Source: DATJWY01 sp035500775
GTDB lineage: Bacteria; Pseudomonadota; Alphaproteobacteria; Acetobacterales; Acetobacteraceae
Assembly (NCBI GenBank): GCA_035500775.1
Contig: DATJWY010000240.1
Coordinates: 1 to 11,085, forward strand
DNA: 11,085 nt
Direction of reading: 5' to 3'
The translations under genes were made by a program, and so were the position numbers. Under the pieces are notes generated by a model that saw only the letters and a program-made list of their open reading frames with translations, made no database searches and was not told where the DNA came from. Below, piece after piece: positions 1-6,042 of the stretch; position 1 is the first letter of the stretch, and each line of letters starts with the position of its first letter.

Positions 1-47
1 AAAGGCTTGGCCTTTGCCGGGGTCCAGGGGCAGAGCCCCTGGCCTTG
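1..47 (-). repeat. Double-hairpin dispersed repeat, copy A, at the 3' end of the PAP2 gene
   Basis: Read on the minus strand, this element begins right after the PAP2 stop codon. It has two inverted repeats. The first has stem CCAGGGGC and its complement (plus-strand 24-31 and 35-42) around a 3-base loop. The second has stem AAAGGC/GCCTTT (plus-strand 1-6 and 10-15) around a 3-base loop. The same element recurs at 10906-10952 with 41 of 47 bases identical. The position directly after a gene suggests a transcription terminator or 3'-end stabiliser. No U-run is visible, and the window edge cuts off what follows the second hairpin. That this is a repeat is seen directly; the terminator role is inferred. 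Confidence 0.8.
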
Positions 48-671
48 CTAGATCACCGCGAGCGTGAAGGCGGCGCAGGCCACACCCAGATAAAGCCCGC
101 CCAGCACATCGCCGAAAAAGTGGAAATCCGCGCCGAGCAACCCCACCGCCACCAGCAGCACCAGCGCCGCCCAGAGCGGCCGCGCGGCGCGCACCCGCGC
201 CCAGAGCACGGCGCAGGGGGCGGTGATCGCGGTGGTATGGCCGGAGGGGAAGCTGCCCCAGCCGGCGCCGCCATGGAACGGCGCGAAGCCATAGGCGCCG
301 GACCCGATCCAGGAGGGATTGTTGTTCACCCAGGTCTCCGGCCAGAGCCGGCCGCAGGCGAATTTGAGTTGGTCCTTGATCGCCAGCGCCAGCAGCGTGG
401 CGAGGCAGAGCGCGAGCAGCGTCCGCCCGGCCGCGCCCGGCCGCCAGCCCGCGATCCAGGCGAGTCCGGCCCCGGCGAGGCCGAGGATCGCGGCGGGGGC
501 CGGGACATCGGCGATCCAGGTCAGCCAGATGAAGGCGTGGATGCCATGCAGCACGGCGTGGGAAAAGCTGGCGATCGGCCGGTCCAGGAACAGGATCGAG
601 ACCGGCAGCAGCACGGCGCAGGAGACGAGGCCGGCCATGGCGCGCCGGCGCGCCGGATCGGTTTCGGACAT
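48..671 (-). CDS. PAP2-family membrane phosphatase (phosphatidic acid phosphatase type 2)
   Basis: Encodes a 207-residue integral membrane protein of the PAP2 superfamily, which removes phosphate from lipid phosphates or isoprenyl/sugar-lipid pyrophosphates at the membrane. Several hydrophobic segments are visible (about residues 13-29, 44-75, 83-98, 149-160, 166-182 and 189-206). Motif C1 reads KFACGRLWP at 103-111, where the canonical KX6RP has Trp (110) in place of the second Arg. Motif C2 is FPSGHT (141-146). Motif C3 keeps His184 and Asp188 (HFFGD), but the SR pair usually before it reads GA. A His in FHGG (132-135) precedes C2. The ATG at 671 is chosen because a strong ribosome binding site, GGGGGAGG (677-684 on the minus strand), lies 5 bases upstream; the longer open frame upstream has no homology I recognise. 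The gene is divergent from aroE. The substrate cannot be told from sequence. A full-length, unbroken gene is likely. Confidence 0.88.
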   Translation of the reverse strand: MSETDPARRRAMAGLVSCAVLLPVSILFLDRPIASFSHAVLHGIHAFIWLTWIADVPAPAAILGLAGAGLAWIAGWRPGAAGRTLLALCLATLLALAIKDQLKFACGRLWPETWVNNNPSWIGSGAYGFAPFHGGAGWGSFPSGHTTAITAPCAVLWARVRAARPLWAALVLLVAVGLLGADFHFFGDVLGGLYLGVACAAFTLAVI

Positions 672-824
672 GGCAACCTCCCCCCAGGACGATGCCAGGA
701 TTCCGCGCCCGGCGACCAAGGGTAGAGGAGCCCGGCCAAGGACAGCAACCCGGCGGCGAATGGCGCGATCCGCCGACCCATACCGACCTTGCCTTGGCGC
801 GAAACGACGTGTTCTGTACCGTCC
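672..824. promoter_or_regulatory. Divergent intergenic region between the PAP2 gene and aroE
   Basis: This 153-base gap must hold promoters for both divergent genes. On the minus strand only the PAP2 ribosome binding site (677-684) is clear. On the plus strand TTGCCT at 789-794 is a 4/6 match to a -35 box, but the hexamer 17 bases downstream (TTCTGT) is a poor -10. There is no Shine-Dalgarno match just before the aroE ATG. I see no operator-like inverted repeat here. The role follows from layout rather than from a strong motif. Confidence 0.4.
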
Positions 825-1661
825 ATGGCCATTACAGGACACACGCGCCTCGCCGGGGTGATCGGCTGGCCGGTCGCGCATTCCCGCTCGCCCCGGCTGC
901 ATAATCATTGGCTGGCCCGGCTGGGGCTGGACGGCGCCTATCTGCCGCTGCCGGTGGCGCCGGGATCGCTCGGCATCGCGCTGCGCGGCCTCGCCGCCGC
1001 GGGCTTCGCCGGCGTTAACATCACCATCCCGCACAAGGAAGAGGCGCTCGCCCTCTGCGACCGGCTGGAGGAGTCCGCCCGGCACGCCGGCGCCGCCAAC
1101 ACCCTGGTATTCGGCCCGGACGGCATCGTCGGCAGCAACACGGATGGCGCCGGCTTCATCGCCAACCTGGCCGCGCATGGCGTCTCGCCGGGCGCGGGGC
1201 CGGCGCTGGTGCTCGGCGCGGGCGGCGCGGCGCGGGCCATCGCCGCGGCGCTGCTCGATGCCGGCGCGCCGGTGACGCTCTGCAACCGCACGCCGGAGCG
1301 GGCGGAGGCGCTGGCCGCCGATCTGCCCGGGGTGCGGGTGCTGCCCTGGGAGCAGCGGGAAGCGGCGCTCGCCGGCCATGCCCTGCTCGTCAACACCACC
1401 GCCCTCGGCATGCACGGGCAACCGCCGCTCGCGCTCGACCTCGGCGCCGCCCCGGCGAGCCTCGCGGTCGCCGACATCGTCTATGTGCCGCTGGAAACAC
1501 CGCTGCTCGCCGCGGCGCGGACGCGCGGGCTGCGCGCGGTGGACGGGCTCGGCATGCTGCTGCATCAGGCGCGGCCCGGCTTCGCCGCCTGGTTCGGCGT
1601 GATGCCGGAGGTGGACCAGGAAACCTACGACCTGGTGGCCGCCGACATCCCCCGCCGATGA
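825..1661 (+). CDS. aroE: Shikimate dehydrogenase (NADP+)
   Basis: A 278-residue cytoplasmic enzyme that reduces 3-dehydroshikimate to shikimate with NADPH, the fourth step of the shikimate pathway to aromatic amino acids. The shikimate-binding SRSP is at residues 20-23. The catalytic Lys is at 71 in NITIPHKE, and the conserved Asp at 107 in NTDGAGF. The nucleotide-binding loop GAGGAAR is at 131-137, with the NADP-phosphate-contacting NRT at 154-156. The C-terminal DGLGMLLHQA motif is present, so the gene looks functional, and its length is normal for the family. ATG 825 is chosen because it puts the conserved GVIGWPVAHS eleven residues in, as in homologues; the longer frame could only start at TTG 789. 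There is no clear Shine-Dalgarno before ATG 825, so a leaderless or short-leader mRNA is possible. The stop overlaps the coaE start (ATGA), indicating translational coupling. Confidence 0.96.
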   Translation: MAITGHTRLAGVIGWPVAHSRSPRLHNHWLARLGLDGAYLPLPVAPGSLGIALRGLAAAGFAGVNITIPHKEEALALCDRLEESARHAGAANTLVFGPDGIVGSNTDGAGFIANLAAHGVSPGAGPALVLGAGGAARAIAAALLDAGAPVTLCNRTPERAEALAADLPGVRVLPWEQREAALAGHALLVNTTALGMHGQPPLALDLGAAPASLAVADIVYVPLETPLLAAARTRGLRAVDGLGMLLHQARPGFAAWFGVMPEVDQETYDLVAADIPRR

Positions 1662-2272
1662 GGGTCATCGGCCTGACGGGCGGGATCGGCATGGGCAAAT
1701 CCACCGCCGCCGCTGTGTTCCGCCGCGCCCATATCCCGGTCTTCGACGCCGACGCCACCGTCCATGCGTTGCAGGCGCGCGGCGGGCGAGCGGTGCCGGC
1801 GATCGCCGCCGCCTTCCCCGGCACGGTGAAGGACGGGGCTGTGGACCGCGACGCGCTGCGCCCGATCGTGTTCGCCGACCCCGCGGCGCTGCGCCGGCTG
1901 GAAGCCATCCTGCACCCGATGGTGCGGGCGGAGCAGGCCCGCTTCCTCGCCCGCGCTCGCCGGGCCGGCCGTCCGCTCGCCGTGCTGGACATCCCCTTGC
2001 TGCTCGAACGCGGGCTGGACCGGGCGGTCGATCTCGTCGTCGTCGTCTCGGCGCCACGCACGGTGCAGATCGCGCGGGTGCGGCGGCGGCGGCGCATGTC
2101 GGAAGCGGAGATCGCGGCGATCCTCCGGCGCCAGATGGATGACCGCGAGCGCCGGCGCCGGGCCGACGTGGTGATCCATACCGGCCTGAACCGGGCCCAT
2201 GCCCTGGGCTGCCTGCGCCGGCTAATCGCCAATGCCCGGACAATCATGCCGCGCCGCAGGATAAAATCGTGA
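1658..2272 (+). CDS. coaE: Dephospho-CoA kinase
   Basis: A 204-residue cytoplasmic P-loop kinase that phosphorylates the ribose 3'-OH of dephospho-CoA with ATP, the last step of coenzyme A synthesis. The Walker A motif GGIGMGKST is at residues 8-16, followed by the DAD motif typical of the family at 30-32. The family motifs LHP (about 85-87) and DIPLLLERG (about 110-118) are present, as is the RRQMDDRERRRRAD helix near 155-168. Length is normal. The basic tail (MPRRRIKS) is an unremarkable C-terminal extension. The start ATG overlaps the aroE stop by four bases, so the two genes are almost certainly cotranscribed and coupled. The aroE-coaE-dnaQ neighbourhood is a familiar alphaproteobacterial one and supports the assignment. 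Confidence 0.96.
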   Translation: MRVIGLTGGIGMGKSTAAAVFRRAHIPVFDADATVHALQARGGRAVPAIAAAFPGTVKDGAVDRDALRPIVFADPAALRRLEAILHPMVRAEQARFLARARRAGRPLAVLDIPLLLERGLDRAVDLVVVVSAPRTVQIARVRRRRRMSEAEIAAILRRQMDDRERRRRADVVIHTGLNRAHALGCLRRLIANARTIMPRRRIKS

Positions 2273-2297
2273 GAAAATGACGCGGAGCGACTATACT
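2269..2297 (+). promoter_or_regulatory. Candidate sigma-70-type promoter for dnaQ
   Basis: GTGAGA (2269-2274, 4/6 to TTGACA) lies 17 bases before TATACT (2292-2297, 5/6 to TATAAT). Transcription would start near 2304, upstream of the dnaQ ATG at 2349 but downstream of the possible in-frame ATG at 2277. The site therefore supports the shorter dnaQ protein and suggests that dnaQ and the kinase behind it can be expressed independently of aroE-coaE. It is based on motif match only. Confidence 0.45.
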
Positions 2298-2348
2298 GCG
2301 TCCTGGGAACCGGAAGGGGCCACGCGGGATTCGGAGAGTAGACCAACC

Positions 2349-3029
2349 ATGAGCCGGTCCATTCTGTTCGACACGGAAACCACAGGTTTAGATCCGGCAA
2401 AGGGGGACCGTGTCATTGAAATCGCCGCACTGGAACTTGTGCGCGATTTGCCGACAGGACAATTCTTCCACACGTTGATAGACCCGGAACGCGACGTCCC
2501 CGAGGAGGCGACGCGGGTGCACGGCTTCAGCCGCGGCGACCTCATCGGCAAGCCGAAATTCCGCGACATCGCCGATGATTTCCTCGCCTTCATCGGCGAC
2601 GATCCGCTGGTCGCGCATAATGCCGTGTTCGACTTCACCTTCATCGACGCGGAGCTGACCCGGCTCGGATTGCCGACGCTGCCGCCCGGGCGAATGATCG
2701 ACACGCTGGCCCTGGCGAAGCAGCGCTTTCCCGGCATGCCGAACAGCCTGGACGCGCTGTGCCGCCGCTTCTCGATCGACCTTTCCGAGCGCACGAGCCA
2801 CAACGCCCTGCTCGACTGCCGGCTGCTGGCCCAGGTCTATATCGAGCTGACCGGCGGAAGACAGCGCGGCTTGTCGCTCGCCGGAGACGAGGAGGAAGCG
2901 CTGCTCACCGTCTCCTACCGCCTGCCCGAGGCGCGCACCCCGCGCCTCGTGGCGCCGAGCGAGGCCGAGCGCGCGGCGCATGAGAGCTTTCTCGCCAAGC
3001 TGAAGGATCCTGTATGGATCGCGCCGTAG
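2349..3029 (+). CDS. dnaQ: DNA polymerase III epsilon subunit, 3'-5' proofreading exonuclease
   Basis: A 226-residue DEDDh exonuclease that removes misincorporated nucleotides as part of the replicative polymerase core with the alpha subunit. Exo I is FDTETTG, with Asp8 and Glu10 binding metal. Exo II is HNAVFDFTFI (90-99), with Asp95. Exo III is SHNALLDCRLL (150-160), with His151 and Asp156. All catalytic residues are present. QRGLSL at about 172-177 resembles the sliding-clamp-binding motif that follows the exonuclease domain, and the remaining tail would contact the alpha subunit. ATG 2349 is chosen because homologues begin a few residues before FDTETTG and GGAGAG (2333-2338) lies upstream. 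An extension to ATG 2277 would add 24 residues without homology and lie upstream of the candidate promoter's start point. The 3' end overlaps the next gene by 16 bases. Confidence 0.95.
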   Translation: MSRSILFDTETTGLDPAKGDRVIEIAALELVRDLPTGQFFHTLIDPERDVPEEATRVHGFSRGDLIGKPKFRDIADDFLAFIGDDPLVAHNAVFDFTFIDAELTRLGLPTLPPGRMIDTLALAKQRFPGMPNSLDALCRRFSIDLSERTSHNALLDCRLLAQVYIELTGGRQRGLSLAGDEEEALLTVSYRLPEARTPRLVAPSEAERAAHESFLAKLKDPVWIAP

Positions 3030-5608
3030 CCGAGGACGCCGCGGCGCGGGCGGCTGGGGAGGGAGGGCGGCGCGGGCCGCGCCTGTTGCCCGCGCTGATC
3101 GTGGCGACCACGCTCTCCACCCTGGCGGCGGCCGGGCTGCTCACCGTGCGCACCACGGCGTCGCTGGAGCAGGCCCGCATCCTCGCGATGGAGAACCACC
3201 GGGTCGGCACGCTCACGAACGGCCTGATGCTCGCGATCGAACGGGCAGAGGCGGGAGAACGGGCCTTCCTGCTGACCCACCGCCAGAATTATCTGGAACC
3301 CTATTGGCGGGCCGAGGCGGAAACGGCGGACCTGCTCGACGCGCTCGACGCCATGGGCAACCAGCTGCCCTGGCTCACCCATGAGGTGCGCGTCCTCCGC
3401 TCGCTCTGCCGTATCAAGTTGCAGGGGATGGAGCGCCTGATCCAGCTCGATCGCGAGCAGGGCCACGCCGCCGCCGTCGCCGCCCTGGCGGAGGGCGACA
3501 GCCACGACGAGATCCTCGCCTCCGTCGACCGCCTCGCGACCCGGGCGGATGCCGAGCGGATCCGCCTCACGGCCGCGTTCCGCCACGAGCAGGACCTGGC
3601 CTGGCGCAGCGTGCTGATCGCGGCCTCGGCCCTGGTGCTGCTGCTCGGCGGCTCCGCGGCCGGCTGGGTGCGCAGCCGCGCGCGGCAGCGGCGCGCGCAG
3701 CTTGGGGCGCAGATGCTCGCGGCCCGGCTGCAGGCGGCGGCCGACCACATCCGCGACGGCGTCGCCGTGTTCGACGCGGAGGACCGGCTGGTGCTCTGGA
3801 ACCGCGCCTTCTTCCCCACCGCCGGCCTGCCGGAGATGCTGGGGCGGAACGGCATCTCCTATGCCGACGTGGCGCTGGCGACGATGGACTGGGAGCCGCC
3901 GCTGCTGGCGGATTTCCAGCCGCCGGAAATCAACCCGGCCATGGGAGAGATGCGGCGCGACCACCGCGTGCTCGAGGTCTGGCGCAGCGCCATGCCGGAT
4001 GGCGGGCAGATCCTGGCGCTCGCCGACATCACCCGCCGCTCGCAGGCGGAGGAGTTGGCGCGCCAGGCGGAGCGGAGCGAGCTGCTCGGCCAGATGACCG
4101 GCGGCGTCGCGCATGATTTCAACAACCTGCTGCAAGTGGTTTCGGCCAATCTGGAACTGATTGGCACCCGCCTGCCCGCCGATTCCTGGTTGCAGTCGCG
4201 CCTTTCCGCCGCACTCGGCGCGGTGGAGCGCGGGGCGCGGCTGACCCGGCAATTGCTCGCCTTCGCCCGCCGGCAGAAGCTGGCGCCCGAGGTGATCGAC
4301 GTGCGCGCGCTGCTCACCGGCATGGAGGACATGATCCGCCGCACCGTCGGCGAGCAGATCGCGGTGCATCTCGTGATCTCGCCCGGTCTCTGGCCGGTGC
4401 TCGTGGATGCGCAGCAATTGGAGAACGGGCTGCTCAATCTCGTCGTCAATGCCCGCGACGCCATGCCGCGCGGCGGCACGCTCTGCGTCATCGCCGCCAA
4501 TCGCGGCGTTGAGGCGGCCGAGACGGCCGGGCGAGAGACTCTCGCCGCGGGCGACTATGTCGAGATCGCCGTGACCGATGACGGGATCGGCATGATGCCG
4601 GAGCAACGGGAACGGGCCATCGAGCCCTTCTACACCACCAAGCCGGAGGGCAAGGGCACCGGACTCGGGCTGTCGATGGTCTATGGCTTCGTCAAGCAAT
4701 CCGGCGGCGACCTCAGCATCGAGAGCACGGTCGGCCAGGGCACCACGGTCCGGCTGATGATCCCGCGCACCCAGGGTCAGCCCGCGACCGATGCCGGCCG
4801 CCCGGATGAGGCGCCACGCGGCATGGGCGAGACGATCCTGCTGGTGGAGGACGATCCCTCGGTCCTGACATCCGCCGCCAACGCGTTGCGCGGCCTCGGC
4901 TACCGCGTGCTGGAGGCCGCGAACGGCGCCAAGGCGCTGCGGATGCTGGAGGAAGGGCTGCGCCCCGACCTGTTGTTCAGCGACGTCATCACCCCCGGCC
5001 CGGTCAGTGCCGGTGGGCTCGCGGAGCGCGCCCGCGCGCTGGTGCCGGGCCTGGTCGTGGTCTTCACCTCCGGCCTGCCGGACCACCCGGTGATGCCGCG
5101 CGACGGCGTCGCCGACATCCGGCTGCTCGGCAAGCCATGGCGGATCGACGAGCTGGCACGGACCCTGCGCGAGGCGCTGGACGAGCAGAAGGCGGCGTCG
5201 CAGGCGGAGGCATGGAAGGCGGGCGACGAGCCGCCGCTCCGCATCCTGCTGACCGAGGACCAGGCGATCCTGCGCGTGATCACGGCCGAGACGCTCGGCC
5301 AGCTCGGCCACGACGTCGTGGAAGCCGCCGACGCGGCCGAGACGCTCAGCCGGAGCACGGACGGCATCGACCTGCTGATCACCGATCTCAGCCTGCCGGA
5401 CATGGATGGCATCGCGCTGGCCGAGGCGATCCGCCGCAAGCGGCCGGATATCGGCGTGATCATCGCCACCGGCCATCTGGTGCAAAGCGAGCAGGCACGC
5501 GACGACATGGTCTGGCTGGCCAAGCCGTTCGACACCGCGGCGCTGATGCAGGCGATCCAGCAGGCGCTCGCCGCGGTGGCGCGCGCCGGGCAACCGCTGG
5601 CTTCCTGA
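3014..5608 (+). CDS. CHASE3-PAS hybrid sensor histidine kinase with two receiver domains
   Basis: An 864-residue membrane-bound signalling kinase. Domains in order: transmembrane helix (about 24-45); CHASE3-like sensor region (46-198, with the ERAEAGERAFLLT signature); second transmembrane helix (199-219); PAS domain (about 240-345); HisKA with phosphoacceptor His367 in VAHDFNN; HATPase with N box Asn479, G1 DDGIG (522-526) and G2 GKGTGLG (546-552); receiver 1 with Asp657 and Lys707; receiver 2 with Asp791 and Lys837. All phosphorelay residues are present, so kinase and relay activity are expected. CHASE3 is an extracytoplasmic sensor of unknown ligand. Start ATG 3014 has AAGGA (3003-3007) 6 bases upstream and lies within dnaQ, implying coupling to it. 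No HPt domain or separate output regulator is encoded in the window, so its target is unknown. prkA lies 434 bases downstream on the same strand, which hints at but does not show a link. Confidence 0.93.
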   Translation: MDRAVAEDAAARAAGEGGRRGPRLLPALIVATTLSTLAAAGLLTVRTTASLEQARILAMENHRVGTLTNGLMLAIERAEAGERAFLLTHRQNYLEPYWRAEAETADLLDALDAMGNQLPWLTHEVRVLRSLCRIKLQGMERLIQLDREQGHAAAVAALAEGDSHDEILASVDRLATRADAERIRLTAAFRHEQDLAWRSVLIAASALVLLLGGSAAGWVRSRARQRRAQLGAQMLAARLQAAADHIRDGVAVFDAEDRLVLWNRAFFPTAGLPEMLGRNGISYADVALATMDWEPPLLADFQPPEINPAMGEMRRDHRVLEVWRSAMPDGGQILALADITRRSQAEELARQAERSELLGQMTGGVAHDFNNLLQVVSANLELIGTRLPADSWLQSRLSAALGAVERGARLTRQLLAFARRQKLAPEVIDVRALLTGMEDMIRRTVGEQIAVHLVISPGLWPVLVDAQQLENGLLNLVVNARDAMPRGGTLCVIAANRGVEAAETAGRETLAAGDYVEIAVTDDGIGMMPEQRERAIEPFYTTKPEGKGTGLGLSMVYGFVKQSGGDLSIESTVGQGTTVRLMIPRTQGQPATDAGRPDEAPRGMGETILLVEDDPSVLTSAANALRGLGYRVLEAANGAKALRMLEEGLRPDLLFSDVITPGPVSAGGLAERARALVPGLVVVFTSGLPDHPVMPRDGVADIRLLGKPWRIDELARTLREALDEQKAASQAEAWKAGDEPPLRILLTEDQAILRVITAETLGQLGHDVVEAADAAETLSRSTDGIDLLITDLSLPDMDGIALAEAIRRKRPDIGVIIATGHLVQSEQARDDMVWLAKPFDTAALMQAIQQALAAVARAGQPLAS

Positions 5609-5733
5609 GCCACGCGCGAGAGGCGCCACGCCTGTTCGCCTGATCCGGCAGGATCACACCGCTCGCAAAATACGCAGACCAGCCCTATTTCAACTTGTGT
5701 GGTCGGGGCGAAGTCGGTCTAGACTGATGCTTG

Positions 5734-5772
5734 GCCCGAATGGGCGCTCGCCCTTCCGACCGTACGGGAAGG
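5734..5772 (+). other. Three overlapping, mutually competing inverted repeats
   Basis: GCCC (5734-5737) can pair with GGGC (5742-5745), and that same GGGC can instead pair with GCCC (5750-5753). CCTTCC (5752-5757) can pair with GGAAGG (5767-5772) around a 9-base loop, followed by TTT. The second and third stems share bases, so they exclude one another. The last hairpin may be a weak terminator for the kinase gene, or the set may form an attenuator-like switch in a prkA leader. The pairings are seen directly; the role is speculative, and short stems are common in GC-rich DNA. Confidence 0.3.
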
Positions 5773-5927
5773 TTTCGCGATTGCGATGCGAGACGCGCCG
5801 GGCCGCAACCGTTCATCTGATGCAACCGCTCTCGCGGCCTGCGTGGTCGCGCGCCGAGAAGCTCGTCGTGATCGAAAGGATGGAGGTATGGTCGCTAGAA
5901 TTCCGGAGCCTTAGTAGAATTTTCAAA

Positions 5928-5956
5928 TTGCCGCGACTAACATGACGCCTCAATAT
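5928..5956 (+). promoter_or_regulatory. Weak candidate promoter for prkA-yeaH-spoVR
   Basis: TTGCCG (5928-5933, 4/6 to the -35 consensus) is 17 bases upstream of CAATAT (5951-5956, only 3/6 to the -10 consensus), in the most AT-rich part of the gap. Another -10-like hexamer, TAGAAT, occurs at 5896-5901 and 5915-5920 without a fitting -35. An alternative sigma factor may read this region, which would explain the poor sigma-70 match. Confidence 0.25.
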
Positions 5957-5964
5957 GCTGATGG

Positions 5965-6018
5965 ACCGGGACGAATCCGGTAACGTATTGAGTAACGTTG
6001 AGCGGCCTCCCGGGCCGC
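5965..6018 (+). promoter_or_regulatory. Cluster of small repeats just upstream of prkA (possible operator)
   Basis: An inverted repeat ACCGG/CCGGT (5965-5969 and 5977-5981) is followed by a direct repeat of GTAACGT (5980-5986 and 5992-5998, 12-base period, about one helical turn), and then by an inverted repeat GCGGCC/GGCCGC (6002-6007 and 6013-6018). The spacing of about one turn is what a regulator binding one DNA face would show. The repeats are visible in the sequence; binding by any protein is conjecture. Confidence 0.3.
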
Positions 6019-6042
6019 AAGTTGACCGGGTAGGAGAGACCC

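Larger units (their letters stand above)
5609..6042 (+). promoter_or_regulatory. Intergenic leader region upstream of the prkA operon
   Basis: This is 434 bases without a convincing gene. Bases 5891-5960 are about 54% A+T, far above the neighbouring genes, as expected of a promoter zone. The first half contains overlapping inverted repeats (5734-5772). The second half contains a weak -35/-10 pair (5928-5956), small inverted repeats (5965-5981, 6002-6018), a 12-base-spaced direct repeat (5980-5998) and the prkA ribosome binding site AGGAG (6032-6036, 6 bases before the ATG). An 82-codon frame (5697-5945, GTG start) runs through part of it but has no recognisable similarity. In E. coli the homologous operon is under sigma-S and NtrC control; I find no sigma-54 site here. 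Confidence 0.6.

Noticed and set aside
672..1565. Upstream extension of the PAP2 frame on the minus strand (to a 505-residue protein)
   Set aside because: The extension runs antisense through aroE and shows no homology. A strong ribosome binding site precedes the internal ATG at 671.
2915..5629. 904-codon open frame on the minus strand opposite the sensor kinase
   Set aside because: It is a shadow frame: it is antisense to a gene with complete kinase motifs, and its translation is rich in Arg, His, Gln and Gly with no domain.
5697..5945. 82-codon open frame with GTG start between the sensor kinase and prkA
   Set aside because: It has no recognisable domain, an Arg-rich composition typical of chance frames in GC-rich DNA, and no good ribosome binding site at its start. 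It also overlaps promoter-like AT-rich sequence.
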